Below are positions 17,500-27,560 of a stretch of 64,000 bases of DNA, in pieces. Source of the stretch: Brachyspira innocens ATCC 29796. Its GTDB lineage: Bacteria; Spirochaetota; Brachyspiria; Brachyspirales; Brachyspiraceae. The stretch covers positions 20,772 to 84,771 of the forward strand of contig NZ_ARQI01000123.1 in assembly GCF_000384655.1 (NCBI RefSeq), written 5' to 3'. Under the pieces are notes generated by a model that worked only from the letters and a program-made list of their open reading frames with translations, made no database searches and was not told the origin of the DNA. Positions within the stretch are counted from its first letter, which is position 1. Every line of letters starts with the position of its first letter. The translations under genes were made by a program, and so were the position numbers.

Positions 17500-17907
17500 T
17501 TAAATTTTATCCATATCAAGAGACTGCTGAACTACACCTTTTAATATTACAGAAGCTTTGGCATTATCTAAATCTTTGAACTCGAGTATTACATAAGTTA
17601 TATTGTCTATATCTAATCTGAATTTTTTATCTTCAGAATCTGGGTCTCCAACCTTTACAATACCTCTATAAACCATCCAGCCTTTTAATACTACATTAGC
17701 ATATCCATTTTCTTTTAAATCTACATTAAATGTAAAATAAGGACTTTTACTTTTATAATATCCAGCTCTGTCTTTTAATGTAATAGCTTTAGGAATAGAA
17801 GTAGTTTCTTTATTATGCACTTCTTCTGAAACAGCTACCATTTGAGTATTGGTACTTTTACATGATACAAAAGATAATATAAGTAAGATAATCAGTATAT
17901 ATTTCAT
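17500..17907 (-). CDS. Putative lipoprotein of unknown function
   Basis: 135 residues. The N-terminus MKYILIILLILSFVSCKST is a lipoprotein signal peptide with lipobox FVSC, so the mature protein would start at C16 and be membrane anchored. The rest looks like a small all-beta domain (KSPYFTFNVDLKENGYANVVLKGW, then YVILEFKDLDNAKASVIL). I do not recognise a family. It is monocistronic and convergent with gpsA, the two stop codons being directly adjacent. Confidence 0.8.
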   Translation of the reverse strand: MKYILIILLILSFVSCKSTNTQMVAVSEEVHNKETTSIPKAITLKDRAGYYKSKSPYFTFNVDLKENGYANVVLKGWMVYRGIVKVGDPDSEDKKFRLDIDNITYVILEFKDLDNAKASVILKGVVQQSLDMDKI

Positions 17908-18025
17908 ACTATATAATATATAAATTATTTCTATAAATTCAAGATTTTTTTATACTTGAAAGAATATAATATTTAATATATGATATATCTACTTTAATAT
18001 TAAAATAAATAAGGATATGCATTTG

Positions 18026-19087
18026 ATGAAAAAACAATTAGATGAAAATAGAATTAAAGAAGGTGTAGGCGGACAGGCTGTAATAGAAGGTATAATGCTT
18101 AGAAATAAAAGCCATTATGTAGTTGCAGTAAGAAAGCCAGATAAACAGATAGATTTTATAAAAGCATCTATTGCCGAAAATAGAAACAGTTTAACTAAAA
18201 TGCCTTTCATAAGAGGTGTTGTAAACTTTGTAGATATGATGAAATTAGGATATAAGACTTTAGTATTCTCAGCAAATACTGCAGGACTTGAAGAAGATAA
18301 TAATAAAAAAGAGGCAAACAAATCAAATAACCAAAAAAATGACAGTTTGGCTATGACTTTAAGTATGCTTGTTTCTTTAGCCTTTGCTGTAGGACTTTTT
18401 ATAGCTTTGCCTTATTTTATAACTACACTTATAGGAATAAATGAGAAAGAACATTTTGTTATTTTTAATTTGGCAAGAGGTGCTATAAAATTGGCTATAT
18501 TTGTATTATATTTGCTTGTAATATCATTTTTTAAAGATATAAAAAGGGTATTTGAATATCATGGAGCAGAACATATGGTTGTTAATGCCTATGAACATGG
18601 CCTTGACCCTGATACTGGAAATATAAGAGATTATACTACTATACACCCTAGATGCGGAACTACTTTTATGTTTTTAGTATTAACTGTTTCAATTCTGCTT
18701 TATATGTTTACAAGTTATTTTGTGTACACATATATATATGCTTCTTATACTCCGCCTAAAATAATAGGAAATTTAACTGTTTTGGCTATTAATATATTAC
18801 TTCTTCCTATTGTTTCTGGTATATCTTATGAGATATTAAAATTGGGTTTTAGATTTTATAATTTCCCTCTTATGAGACTTGCCATATTACCAGGTCTTTT
18901 ACTTCAGAAAATCACAACTAGAAGACCTCAGGACGATGAAATAGAAGTGGCATTATTTGCATTAAGTAAATTATTGGATACATCTGTAGGAAACAGAACA
19001 GAAGAAGAAGTACAGGCTGATATTAAAGCTAGTTTAGAAAATAATAATAATACAAATAATACAACAGAAGAAAAACTATGCATATAA
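18026..19087 (+). CDS. DUF1385 membrane protein (YqhQ-like)
   Basis: About 353 residues. The N-terminal VGGQAVIEGIMLRNKSHYVVAVRKP and the central EYHGAEHMVVNAYEHG and HPRCGTTFMFLVL motifs identify the DUF1385 family, with four to five membrane helices. Function is unknown; in Firmicutes it sits beside translation genes, which is not the case here. The frame is also open from an ATG at 18017, but the ribosome-binding site AAGGA (18011-18015) is one base from that ATG and ten from the ATG at 18026, so I prefer the latter. It overlaps the next gene by 10 bp. Confidence 0.88.
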   Translation: MKKQLDENRIKEGVGGQAVIEGIMLRNKSHYVVAVRKPDKQIDFIKASIAENRNSLTKMPFIRGVVNFVDMMKLGYKTLVFSANTAGLEEDNNKKEANKSNNQKNDSLAMTLSMLVSLAFAVGLFIALPYFITTLIGINEKEHFVIFNLARGAIKLAIFVLYLLVISFFKDIKRVFEYHGAEHMVVNAYEHGLDPDTGNIRDYTTIHPRCGTTFMFLVLTVSILLYMFTSYFVYTYIYASYTPPKIIGNLTVLAINILLLPIVSGISYEILKLGFRFYNFPLMRLAILPGLLLQKITTRRPQDDEIEVALFALSKLLDTSVGNRTEEEVQADIKASLENNNNTNNTTEEKLCI

Positions 19088-20205
19088 AAAAACGTCTTAT
19101 AGCGAAAGATGATTATTATGAATATTCTTCAAGCTATATAAGAAAATATATTGCTGTAATCGCTATAGCTTTATTTTGTGTACTATTTACAATTATATTT
19201 ATACAGGTAAATTATAGAAGTGTACCAGAGAAATCATATATGAGAAATGATACTCCAGTATTAGATGTTAATAATCCTATAATAACAAATAATAATGGAA
19301 TATATTATACGGGTGATTTTGAGAGTATTCCTAAATCTATTCAAATTAATGAAGATATGGTTGAAAATCTTTATTTATATTTATTTCATGATAATCATAT
19401 AATATTTTGGAAACTTTATAAATATAATTTAAAAAGATATTTTTCATACTATGCCTTTAATATATTAGATGGAGATTCTCAGTCATTTGTTATTAAAGAA
19501 GATGAAAAAGATTATTTAGATTTTTATGATAATTTTATACGTGCCCAGTTTAGAAAGAGCATTGGAGAATTATCTTTGGAAATACCTAACTTCTACAATA
19601 CAAAACTAAATTTAAAAACTTCTATAAATAATATAATAGACACTGAATTCTCTTTCAAGTTTACTAATTTTAGTGCCTCTATGGTGAATTGGGCTGGCAA
19701 CAGAGCTTTGTATGTATCTTTTTATTATGGTCTTCCATCTGGATATTTGGTTGTGCCCGGAAGTGAAAACTCAATAACTGATACAAGTTCTGTTTTGGCA
19801 ATTAATACTGTAGGTAGAAATCCTTCAAGATATACTCATAATGTAATAGCTGCATTAGCATATACATCATACAATACTGATCCTATACCAATTTTTATTT
19901 ATGATAGCAAACCTCAGTCTCAGAATTCAAGAATTGTTAAATTTTTATTTAAAAATAAATGGCATATATATAAAAATTTTGATTCTCATGAATATAAGGA
20001 TGTTATAGATTATTATTCAAAAGAAGAAGGTTTCAGTTTTGTATTTACTGTTACAAGCAATTATTTATATGATGATTTAGGCGGATTCAAAAAAATAGAT
20101 TTTGAAACTACAAAGGGAGTAATAGATGGATATTTTACTGTAGAAAATGAGCAGTTCAAAATTAATGGAAATGCTATTAAAGAGTTTGTCCATAGTGTGT
20201 TTTAA
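19078..20205 (+). CDS. Membrane-anchored protein of unknown function
   Basis: 375 residues. One hydrophobic helix near the N-terminus (about 24-44, YIAVIAIALFCVLFTIIFIQV) anchors it, with the large remainder probably on the outer face. That part is rich in Tyr, Phe and Asn and mixed alpha/beta; I recognise no family. Its ATG lies inside the end of the DUF1385 gene and it is followed after 15 bp by a WYL regulator, so the three form an operon and it may work with the DUF1385 protein in the membrane. Confidence 0.8.
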   Translation: MHIKKRLIAKDDYYEYSSSYIRKYIAVIAIALFCVLFTIIFIQVNYRSVPEKSYMRNDTPVLDVNNPIITNNNGIYYTGDFESIPKSIQINEDMVENLYLYLFHDNHIIFWKLYKYNLKRYFSYYAFNILDGDSQSFVIKEDEKDYLDFYDNFIRAQFRKSIGELSLEIPNFYNTKLNLKTSINNIIDTEFSFKFTNFSASMVNWAGNRALYVSFYYGLPSGYLVVPGSENSITDTSSVLAINTVGRNPSRYTHNVIAALAYTSYNTDPIPIFIYDSKPQSQNSRIVKFLFKNKWHIYKNFDSHEYKDVIDYYSKEEGFSFVFTVTSNYLYDDLGGFKKIDFETTKGVIDGYFTVENEQFKINGNAIKEFVHSVF

Positions 20206-20220
20206 TATGAGGGAAATAAT

Positions 20221-21237
20221 ATGACAGAAAATAAAAAGTTTGTGAGATTATTTGAAATATATACTTCTTTAATACTTGACGGTTTTATATTAAAAAATAA
20301 ATTTGTAGATGACAATAATATGTCTAAAAGAACTCTTTTGAGAGATATAAAGGAAATAGAAAAATATCTTAGAATAGAATTGAAATCAGAAAAAGATAAA
20401 TACGTTATAAGTTCTTCAGATTTGAAAAAAATAAAAAAAGGGTTTAATTTTGATTATAATATCAAAAAAAATGTAGATATATTGTTCTCTATTTTTATTA
20501 AAAAAGTTAGTGCAAATTTATCTCTTATACCTCGTTCTACAGTATCAAAATTATTACCTCAAAATATAGATGATGATTATTATGATGTTATATTAATAGC
20601 AAGCAATGATATTAATAATATATCAGGCGACAGTGAAAATATAGATAAACTGCTTTCATTTGTTAAAGACTTAAATGATATAAGTTTTGATTATTATATG
20701 GAAAGTGCTAAAAGTAGTTTTAGAGTGGAGGCTTCGGCTTATCTTATTTATTATTTTCAGGGCATATGGTATTTGGTTGCCAATGATAATAAAAAGAACA
20801 GAATAAAGACTTATATTATCAATAATATATCAAATATTAATTTAATGAAAAAAATTAAGTTTAATGATAAAAAAGACAAAGAGGAATATGACAATCAATA
20901 TAAAATAAGATCTGAAAAGAGAGATAAATTAATTAAACATTTAGAGAGTAAGAGAAGTATATATTGGAATGAAGATAAGATTGTAAAAACTTTGGTTAAG
21001 TTTAATTCTAATGTTTCCCATTATTTTAAGAATAGAGATTACGGATTTAATCAAAAAATAAAAACTGAACTAGAAGATGGCTCTGTATTAATTAATTTTG
21101 ATTTTTCATCTTTTACAGAATTAAGAATATTTTTAAGTCCTTGGTTAGGTTCTTTTAAAATAATATCTCCAGAAAAATTTAATAAAGAGTTTATAGAACA
21201 TTTGAATAATGCTTTATCTGTAATGCAAAGTGAATAA
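20221..21237 (+). CDS. WYL-domain transcriptional regulator (HTH-WYL)
   Basis: 338 residues. The N-terminal helix-turn-helix (about 10-60) includes NNMSKRTLLRDIKEIEKYL, typical of DeoR-like WYL proteins that recognise DNA through SxRTxxRDI. The middle holds the WYL-type SH3-like fold (about 150-205, with AYLIYYFQGIWYLVANDNKKNRIKTY and an arginine-containing strand), and the C-terminal WCX-like part follows. WYL domains bind oligonucleotides or cyclic nucleotides in several characterised proteins. It is last in the operon with the DUF1385 and membrane protein genes. Confidence 0.85.
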   Translation: MTENKKFVRLFEIYTSLILDGFILKNKFVDDNNMSKRTLLRDIKEIEKYLRIELKSEKDKYVISSSDLKKIKKGFNFDYNIKKNVDILFSIFIKKVSANLSLIPRSTVSKLLPQNIDDDYYDVILIASNDINNISGDSENIDKLLSFVKDLNDISFDYYMESAKSSFRVEASAYLIYYFQGIWYLVANDNKKNRIKTYIINNISNINLMKKIKFNDKKDKEEYDNQYKIRSEKRDKLIKHLESKRSIYWNEDKIVKTLVKFNSNVSHYFKNRDYGFNQKIKTELEDGSVLINFDFSSFTELRIFLSPWLGSFKIISPEKFNKEFIEHLNNALSVMQSE

Positions 21238-21264
21238 TTTATATATTATAAATTTAAAACATAA

Positions 21265-21306
21265 AAAATCAGGTATAAATATATTTAAATAATTATACCT
21301 GATTTT
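21265..21306. terminator. Bidirectional terminator between WYL gene and glnN
   Basis: A 14-bp perfect stem: AAAATCAGGTATAA at 21265-21278 with TTATACCTGATTTT at 21293-21306, loop of 14 bases. A-run before and T-run after allow use in both directions between the convergent genes. Confidence 0.85.
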
Positions 21307-21324
21307 GTTATTTATACTTACCGT

Positions 21325-23412
21325 TTATGATAAACTATATAGCATATCTCCGTAAGTTGGAAGTTTCCAATATTTTTTAGAAACAGTTCTTTCTAATTCA
21401 TCTATTGTAACTCTCATATCTTCTAAGCATGCAAATATCTTATCTCTTGAAAAATTAGCAGCTTTTGATACATCAGTAATTTTTTTACCTTCAGCAATGT
21501 ATTCTTCTAATTTTGCCAATTTACTGTATAAATCTGAAATTAGTTTATTGAGTTTATTAATTAAATCACTTTCAACATCAAAATTTACTTTTAAATTATT
21601 TTTCTTATCAGCTATATTAGCAAGTTCTCCAGTATATTCTATAGAAGAAGGAAGTATATGCTTATAGACCATATCTGTTAATGTAAGAGCTTCAATATTA
21701 ATTTCTTTTACATACTCTTCCATTCCTATTTCATATCTTGAACGTATTTCAACTTCTGTAAGTACTTTATGTTTGGTTAATACATCTATATTTTTTTGAG
21801 ATATAAAATGAGGCAATGCTTCTGGAGTAGTTTTTAGATTAAATAATCCTCTTTTTTCAGCCTCTTTTACCCATTCATCAGAATAGTTGTTTCCATTATA
21901 AATTATTCTTTTATGTTTTTTTATAGTATCTCTTATAAGTTCATCTACATCTTTTTCAAAATTTGAAGATTTTTCTAATATATCTGCAAACTGTGATAAA
22001 GCCTCAGCAACTATAGTATTTAATATTATATTAGGTCCTGATACAGAAAGACTTGAACCTACCATTCTAAACTCAAATTTGTTTCCAGTAAATGCTAAAG
22101 GGGATGTTCTATTTCTGTCAGTAGAATCTTTAGTAAGTCTTGCCAAAGAATTAACTCCCATTTCCATTTCAACTTTTGCTTTTCCTTCATAGTCTTTAGA
22201 ATTTTCCATAGATTCAAGTATTTCAGTTAATTCATCTCCAAGAAACATTGATATAATAGCAGGAGGAGCCTCAGAAGCACCAAGCCTGTGATCATTGCTT
22301 GCACTAGCAGTTGTAACTCTAAGCAAATCCTGATATTCATCAACAGCTTTGATAATAGCTACTAAAAATAATAAAAACTGTTTATTTTTAGCAGGATTAT
22401 CTGTAGGGTCTAATAGATTCATACCTGTATCGGTTGCTATAGACCAGTTATTATGCTTACCGCTTCCATTAACACCTGCAAAAGGTTTTTCATGAAGTAT
22501 GCATGCAAGGTTATGCTTTTCAGCTATTACCTTCATAAGCTCCATTGTAATTTGGTTTTGGTCAGTTGCCATATTTGTAATAGTAAATTCAGGTGCTAAT
22601 TCATACTGACCTGGTGCTACCTCATTATGTTCTGTTTTAGCAACTATACCAAGTTTCCATAGTTCAATATCAAGTTCTTTCATAAACTCTAATACTCTAG
22701 GCTTTATAGCACCGAAATAATGATCTTCTAATTCCTGACCTTTAGGAGGGCAGGCACCAAATAATGTTCTTTTACAGTATCTCAAATCAGGTCTTTGTAA
22801 ATATAATTCTCTGTCTATTAAAAAATATTCCTGTTCAGCACCAACAGTTGTAAATACTCTATTAATGTTATTGTGACCAAAAAGTTTTAATATTCTTTTT
22901 GCTTCTTTTTCTATAACTTGCATTGAACGAAGTAGCGGAGTTTTTTTATCTAAAGATTCACCGCTATATGAACAAAAAGCACTAGGTATACATAAAGTAT
23001 CATCTTTAATAAAAGCATAAGAAGTAGGATCCCAAGCAGTATATCCTCTAGCTTCAAATGTAGCTCTTAAACCGCCTGAAGGAAAACTAGAAGCATCTGG
23101 TTCGCTTTGAACTAATTCTTTACCAGTAAACTCCATACGTGTGGCACCATCATCTGTTTGAGCTATGAAACTAGTATGTTTTTCTGCTGTTACTCCAGTC
23201 ATAGGCTGAAACCAATGTGTAAAATGTGTAGCACCTTTTTCTATAGCCCATTCTTTCATAGCATGAGCTACAACATTGGCAACTTCTAAGTTTAAACGTT
23301 CTCCATTTTTTATAGTTTTTATAAGTTTCTTATAAATGTCTTTAGGTAATTTATCCTTCATGACATTATCATTAAAAACCATACTGCCAAAAATTTCTGG
23401 TATTTTTTTCAT
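21325..23412 (-). CDS. glnN: Glutamine synthetase type III
   Basis: 695 residues, the length of GSIII (GSI is about 450). GSIII signatures are seen: [10 protein letters not shown] and [18 protein letters not shown] in the N-terminal half, [10 protein letters not shown], the [16 protein letters not shown] catalytic strand, [16 protein letters not shown], and [18 protein letters not shown]. It condenses glutamate and ammonia to glutamine using ATP in the cytoplasm. TAGGAGA precedes the ATG. It is monocistronic behind its own promoter. No nitrogen regulator is next to it. Confidence 0.97.
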   Translation of the reverse strand: MKKIPEIFGSMVFNDNVMKDKLPKDIYKKLIKTIKNGERLNLEVANVVAHAMKEWAIEKGATHFTHWFQPMTGVTAEKHTSFIAQTDDGATRMEFTGKELVQSEPDASSFPSGGLRATFEARGYTAWDPTSYAFIKDDTLCIPSAFCSYSGESLDKKTPLLRSMQVIEKEAKRILKLFGHNNINRVFTTVGAEQEYFLIDRELYLQRPDLRYCKRTLFGACPPKGQELEDHYFGAIKPRVLEFMKELDIELWKLGIVAKTEHNEVAPGQYELAPEFTITNMATDQNQITMELMKVIAEKHNLACILHEKPFAGVNGSGKHNNWSIATDTGMNLLDPTDNPAKNKQFLLFLVAIIKAVDEYQDLLRVTTASASNDHRLGASEAPPAIISMFLGDELTEILESMENSKDYEGKAKVEMEMGVNSLARLTKDSTDRNRTSPLAFTGNKFEFRMVGSSLSVSGPNIILNTIVAEALSQFADILEKSSNFEKDVDELIRDTIKKHKRIIYNGNNYSDEWVKEAEKRGLFNLKTTPEALPHFISQKNIDVLTKHKVLTEVEIRSRYEIGMEEYVKEINIEALTLTDMVYKHILPSSIEYTGELANIADKKNNLKVNFDVESDLINKLNKLISDLYSKLAKLEEYIAEGKKITDVSKAANFSRDKIFACLEDMRVTIDELERTVSKKYWKLPTYGDMLYSLS

Positions 23413-23474
23413 TCTATTTCTCCTAGAAAATTTTATTATAAAATAAACAAAAAAAATTATAATATAAGTTAATT

Positions 23475-23502
23475 ATTATATCATTAGTAAAAATTAATTC
23501 AA
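23475..23502 (-). promoter_or_regulatory. glnN promoter
   Basis: On the minus strand, -35 TTGAAT (23497-23502), 16-bp spacer, -10 TATAAT (23475-23480), about 60 bases before the glnN start. Confidence 0.6.
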
Positions 23503-23549
23503 TATTACTATTAGTAGTTATTAAAGAAAAATAAGGAAAAAATCATTTT

Positions 23550-24368
23550 TTACATGCTTTCATGTATGATTTGTTTTATTTTATACAAAGCCTTAAGAAT
23601 TTCTTTTCTATGCAAATTATTTTTAATAGAAAACAAAACTTTAATATCATTAATCTCAGAAAGCGACATATAATCATCACTAGCTATCTTTTCATAAATA
23701 TAATCTATCGCTTTTAATATAGCCTCATCATAATCATTAAAGTTAAAATATTCATTTGGGAGATTCCATACAAGAGCTTCTATGATGTTTGGAGATAACT
23801 CATTCATAGATTTAATTTCACTAGAAAAAGTCAAAAATATATATTTAAATATTTTTATTAGATTAATAAAATTAGTTCCGCATTCCTGTTCTTTCTTATC
23901 AAAATTTTTATTATCAAGTTTAGGATAAAATATCTCATTTGTACCATTAGAATTGGTAATCATAGCTCCTTCAATATTATTTTCATCTACATTTTTAAAA
24001 GAGGGTAGGAGCATTATTTTTTCATTTTCATACTCTAATATCAAATAGTATGATATTTCATTAATTTTAGTTTGATAGTTGTCATTTTTTTTAATTAAAT
24101 CCAATATAGAAAGTTTGAATTTTCTAGTATCTGTAACACCATCAGTATCATTTAACATTATATATACATTAAGATATTCCATATAGTTTATATCTGTACG
24201 GTTTCTTTTTGCACCAGATGCTAAAATTGATATATTATTAAATGATTTGTGTGCGGATATTAATTTTGATATTAAATCTAATTTTAAATCTATTTTATAA
24301 TATGGGTAGATAGTAGAATTACCTACCCATTTATTTATATATTCATATAAATCTATATTTTGTTTCAT
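23550..24368 (-). CDS. Pseudo-nucleotidyltransferase at the end of the chemotaxis operon
   Basis: 272 residues. The overall plan matches the CD-NTase/SMODS-like nucleotidyltransferases: a GS-type loop (ASGAKRNRT, 50-58), a beta strand where the two catalytic aspartates belong (YLNVYIML, 65-72), a third-acid strand (IMLLPSFKN, 118-126), the helix of YK..VRixK type (FINLIKIFKYI), and IIEALVWNLPN (195-205). Yet all three catalytic acids are replaced (Y65, N67 and M119/L120) and the loop begins A-S. It is therefore likely catalytically dead and may act by binding a nucleotide or a protein. It starts 5 bp after cheB. The family match is from memory and moderate. Confidence 0.65.
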   Translation of the reverse strand: MKQNIDLYEYINKWVGNSTIYPYYKIDLKLDLISKLISAHKSFNNISILASGAKRNRTDINYMEYLNVYIMLNDTDGVTDTRKFKLSILDLIKKNDNYQTKINEISYYLILEYENEKIMLLPSFKNVDENNIEGAMITNSNGTNEIFYPKLDNKNFDKKEQECGTNFINLIKIFKYIFLTFSSEIKSMNELSPNIIEALVWNLPNEYFNFNDYDEAILKAIDYIYEKIASDDYMSLSEINDIKVLFSIKNNLHRKEILKALYKIKQIIHESM

Positions 24369-24373
24369 AAGAG

Positions 24374-25507
24374 TTATACTCTTTTCAAAGCAGCAGCAAG
24401 TATTTTATCTAAAGGCAGAACTTCATCTACTCCGCCTCTTGCTATAGCCTCTCTAGGCATACCAAATACAGTACAAGTTTCTTCATTTTGTGCGATATTG
24501 TATGCTCCTGCATCTTTCATTTCTTTCATACCATTGGCACCATCATCACCCATACCAGTAAGTATTATACCAATAGCTTTATTTTTAGCATATACGGCAC
24601 CGCTTCTGAAAAGTACATCTACAGAAGGTTTATGTCTTGTAACAGGCTCTCCGTCTCTAACTTCTATAAAATATTTACCATTTTTTACTTTAATCATAGT
24701 ATGCTTACCGCCGCGTGCTAAAACAGCTTGTCCTCTTCCTATACTCATTCCGTCTTCAGATTCAGCCACATCAATTTTCAATATGCTGTTTAATCTTTTA
24801 GCAAATGAAGTAGTAAAATGTTCAGGCATATGCTGAGTGATAACTATAGGGGGAGCTGAAGGAGTAACATTTTTAAGACATTCTATTAAAGCCTCAGTAC
24901 CGCCTGTAGAAGAACCTATAAGAATAATTTTATCCATAGGAGTTTCTCTTGAAGGGGTAAGAGGAAGTATAATATCAGCAGTATTTTTTTGGTAAACTTT
25001 AAATCCTGCAGTTTTAGGAGCCTCTAAACTAATAGGTGTTCTTTCTGCTGGGGAAGCTGTTTCAGTCGGCATATTAACACCATGTTTTCTATAGAATTTA
25101 GCTCTGTTTGCATAGGCATTTTTTATTTTTTCAACCAAATCAGTAGCCAATTCTTCAACGCCATCTCTAACATTGGCAGATGGTTTTATAACATAATCAA
25201 AAGCACCTATATTTAATGCATCCAAAGCTAATTCTCTATGTTTATCTAACAAAGAACTAAACATTATTACAGGGATAGGGTTATTAAGCATAAGTTTTTT
25301 AAGATAAGTAATACCATCCATTTCTGGCATTTCTATATCTAAAGTAATAATGTCTGGTTTAAGATTTTTGACCTTACTTTCAGCTAGAATTGGATTTGCA
25401 GCAGTACCAACCATTTCCAAAGCAGGATCCGAGTTAACAATTTTTGTTAGCAATTGTCTAATTAATGCGCTATCATCAATAGCTAATACTTTAATTTTTG
25501 TAGCCAT
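24374..25507 (-). CDS. cheB: CheB, chemoreceptor methylesterase/deamidase
   Basis: 377 residues. Receiver domain at 5-125 with phospho-acceptor D57 (ITLDIEMPEMDG) and acidic pair D11/D12. The C-terminal methylesterase domain (about 190-377) has its triad: S200 in IGSSTGGTEA, H226 in VITQHMPEH, D322 in GMGDDGANGM. It removes methyl groups from chemoreceptor glutamates after phosphorylation by CheA, giving adaptation opposite to CheR. The linker (about 126-185) is Pro/Thr-rich. It lies 27 bp after cheD. Confidence 0.97.
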   Translation of the reverse strand: MATKIKVLAIDDSALIRQLLTKIVNSDPALEMVGTAANPILAESKVKNLKPDIITLDIEMPEMDGITYLKKLMLNNPIPVIMFSSLLDKHRELALDALNIGAFDYVIKPSANVRDGVEELATDLVEKIKNAYANRAKFYRKHGVNMPTETASPAERTPISLEAPKTAGFKVYQKNTADIILPLTPSRETPMDKIILIGSSTGGTEALIECLKNVTPSAPPIVITQHMPEHFTTSFAKRLNSILKIDVAESEDGMSIGRGQAVLARGGKHTMIKVKNGKYFIEVRDGEPVTRHKPSVDVLFRSGAVYAKNKAIGIILTGMGDDGANGMKEMKDAGAYNIAQNEETCTVFGMPREAIARGGVDEVLPLDKILAAALKRV

Positions 25508-25534
25508 AAAAAATCCTTAATAATTATTAATATA

Positions 25535-26128
25535 TTAAAACAATGTGATGTCCGATTTTTCTTCAAGTTTATGCTGTAAGTTTTTAGAGTATTTAATTTC
25601 TTGCTCTGCTGAGAACTCTTTAGTTTTACCTTCTAGTTTTTTCATAAGCACTCTATTTTCAGTATTAAAGAAGAATACTTTTCTAGGCCAAGAACCTCCT
25701 ACATCTTCACTAACTATAGGTATTTTTTCATCAGCCAAGAACTTTTTAGCAAATTGTATATTTTTATCAGGTACTTGGAGAATGTTGCTGGTCATACCAG
25801 ATAGAACATGTCCTCCGCCGAATATTTTGGCTGTAAGATTTTCTTTCTTACCACCTAATTTAATAATTTCGTTTATCAGAACCTCCATAGCAAAAACACC
25901 GTATCTAGTATTGTTATAATCTTCTGCTGGATTTTCCCATTCTCTCATTTCTGGAAGCATGAAGTGGTTCATACCTCCGAATTTTAATTTATTTTCAAAG
26001 AGACAAACAGATATACAACTGCCTAAAACGGTTTTAATTACAGCGGGTTCTTTTGAAGCATAATATCCACCTATATATATAGTTATTCTTTTAAAATTAC
26101 TATTAGCCGCTGCTGGAAAATCAATCAT
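25535..26128 (-). CDS. cheD: CheD, chemoreceptor glutamine deamidase
   Basis: 197 residues. The cysteine-hydrolase core is visible: TVLGSCISVCLF with nucleophile C38, then FGGMNHFMLPE with H55, the same spacing as in Thermotoga CheD, and FGGGHVLSGM further on. CheD deamidates receptor glutamines to glutamates and in species with CheC is its partner; no cheC or cheX lies in the window. The C-terminal 40 residues (KLEGKTKEFSAEQEI onward) extend beyond the common domain. It is between cheR and cheB in the operon. Confidence 0.95.
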   Translation of the reverse strand: MIDFPAAANSNFKRITIYIGGYYASKEPAVIKTVLGSCISVCLFENKLKFGGMNHFMLPEMREWENPAEDYNNTRYGVFAMEVLINEIIKLGGKKENLTAKIFGGGHVLSGMTSNILQVPDKNIQFAKKFLADEKIPIVSEDVGGSWPRKVFFFNTENRVLMKKLEGKTKEFSAEQEIKYSKNLQHKLEEKSDITLF

Positions 26129-26143
26129 TATTAATACCCCTAC

Positions 26144-26995
26144 TTAAATCTTTTTATAAATATTACTAGACACATATTTAAATTTATCAGATACACCAAA
26201 AAGTGTTTCCGAGTGTCCTATAAATACCAAGCCATCTTCTTTTAAATATCTATGGAATTTATTAAATAATTCCTTTTGAAATTCTTTATCAAAATAAATA
26301 ATAACATTTCTGCAAAAAATCAAATCGAACTGAGTATGTATATCAAAATCTTCATCTTTAAAATTTAACTGTCTGAAAAATAAATTCTTTTGTAATATGT
26401 CTTTTACTTTATAAAGGCCTTCTTTATCCCCAGTACCTTTTAAAAAATATTTTCTTAAAATATTAGGCTGTATTGGTTCAACTGATTCTTCTTTATAAAT
26501 ACCTGCACGTCCATGAGCTAATACATTGGTATCTATATCACTTGCTAATACTTTTATATCATATCTATCATAATTAGAGCCGAAATATTCATGTAGTGTC
26601 ATTTGTATAGTGTAAGGCTCTTCTCCAGTTGAACAAGCTGCTGACCATATTCTAAGATTTTTTACTTTTCCTTCCTTAAACTTTTTCTCCCACTCTGGAA
26701 GGAAATTACTTTTCATATATTCAAAATGTTTATTTTCTCTAAAGAAATCCGTTTTATTCGTAGTAACTGCATTAACAAAATTTGTCAATTCTTCATCTTT
26801 TGCATTTTTTACAAAATCTATGTATTCTCTAAAAGAATCCATATGTAAAGCTCTAAGTCTTTTACTAAGTCTAGAAGTAACTAAAGCCCTTTTATGATTA
26901 GTCATTTGTATACGAGTCTTATCATAAATAATTTTAACTAATTCATTAAACTCAGCATCAGTTAAAGCGGGCATATTAGCATTCATATCATCCAT
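26144..26995 (-). CDS. cheR: CheR, chemoreceptor methyltransferase
   Basis: 283 residues. The N-terminal helical domain (about 10-90) ends with TTNKTDFFRENKHFEYM. The SAM-binding domain has RIWSAACSTGEEPYT (about 121-135), KVLASDIDTNVLAHGR, and FDLIFCRNVIIYFD (about 225-238). It methylates glutamates of chemoreceptors with S-adenosylmethionine. It carries no TPR extension. Neighbours cheW and cheD are 23 and 15 bp away, consistent with one message. Confidence 0.97.
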   Translation of the reverse strand: MDDMNANMPALTDAEFNELVKIIYDKTRIQMTNHKRALVTSRLSKRLRALHMDSFREYIDFVKNAKDEELTNFVNAVTTNKTDFFRENKHFEYMKSNFLPEWEKKFKEGKVKNLRIWSAACSTGEEPYTIQMTLHEYFGSNYDRYDIKVLASDIDTNVLAHGRAGIYKEESVEPIQPNILRKYFLKGTGDKEGLYKVKDILQKNLFFRQLNFKDEDFDIHTQFDLIFCRNVIIYFDKEFQKELFNKFHRYLKEDGLVFIGHSETLFGVSDKFKYVSSNIYKKI

Positions 26996-27018
26996 ATTAT
27001 ATACACCTCAATAAGTAA

Positions 27019-27549
27019 TTATACTGTTTTATTTTCTCCGTCATTAGATTTGATGATTTCATCTATTGGAAGAACCATAATAATTTTATTTTCCAATCTA
27101 ATGACATTAGAAATTTGAAGTCCCCTCATATTATCAATAGGGGTTTCGGTCATCTGGCTTTCATAAACAGTTATAACATCACTTACCATATCTGCTAATA
27201 TTCCGAATTTTCTATTAGTTGTAGATATTACTATTATAACATCATCTTCAATAGAATGATCATCTCTTCTGGCCAAACCAAATCTTATTCTTATATCAAC
27301 AATATGAAGTATATTACCCCTCAAATTCATCAAACCTCTCATATATTTAGGGCTTCCTGGTACAGGAGTAATATTAGTAACACCAACAATGCCATCAATA
27401 CTCAAAACATCAAGAGCATATTCTTCATTGTCAATTTTAAATACTAAGAATTGCTGACTTGGTTCAGTAGAAATATTTTCTTCATGATCCAAAGCTGTAC
27501 CTCCAACCTGAGGTATATTAGCAGCATTTATTTTTTGATTATCTAACAT
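27019..27549 (-). CDS. cheW: CheW, coupling protein
   Basis: 176 residues. After a 28-residue disordered start, the CheW fold begins at QFLVFKIDNEEYALDVLSIDGIV and carries PGSPKYMRGLMNLRGNILHIVDIRIRFGL, the family signature. It links receptors to CheA in the signalling array. Its start lies 11 bp after the cheA stop. Confidence 0.97.
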   Translation of the reverse strand: MLDNQKINAANIPQVGGTALDHEENISTEPSQQFLVFKIDNEEYALDVLSIDGIVGVTNITPVPGSPKYMRGLMNLRGNILHIVDIRIRFGLARRDDHSIEDDVIIVISTTNRKFGILADMVSDVITVYESQMTETPIDNMRGLQISNVIRLENKIIMVLPIDEIIKSNDGENKTV

Positions 27550-27560
27550 ATTACAATCCT

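Noticed and set aside
24360..24836. A 158-residue plus-strand frame opposite cheB
   Set aside because: Shadow of cheB; the catalytic motifs of cheB on the minus strand are complete.
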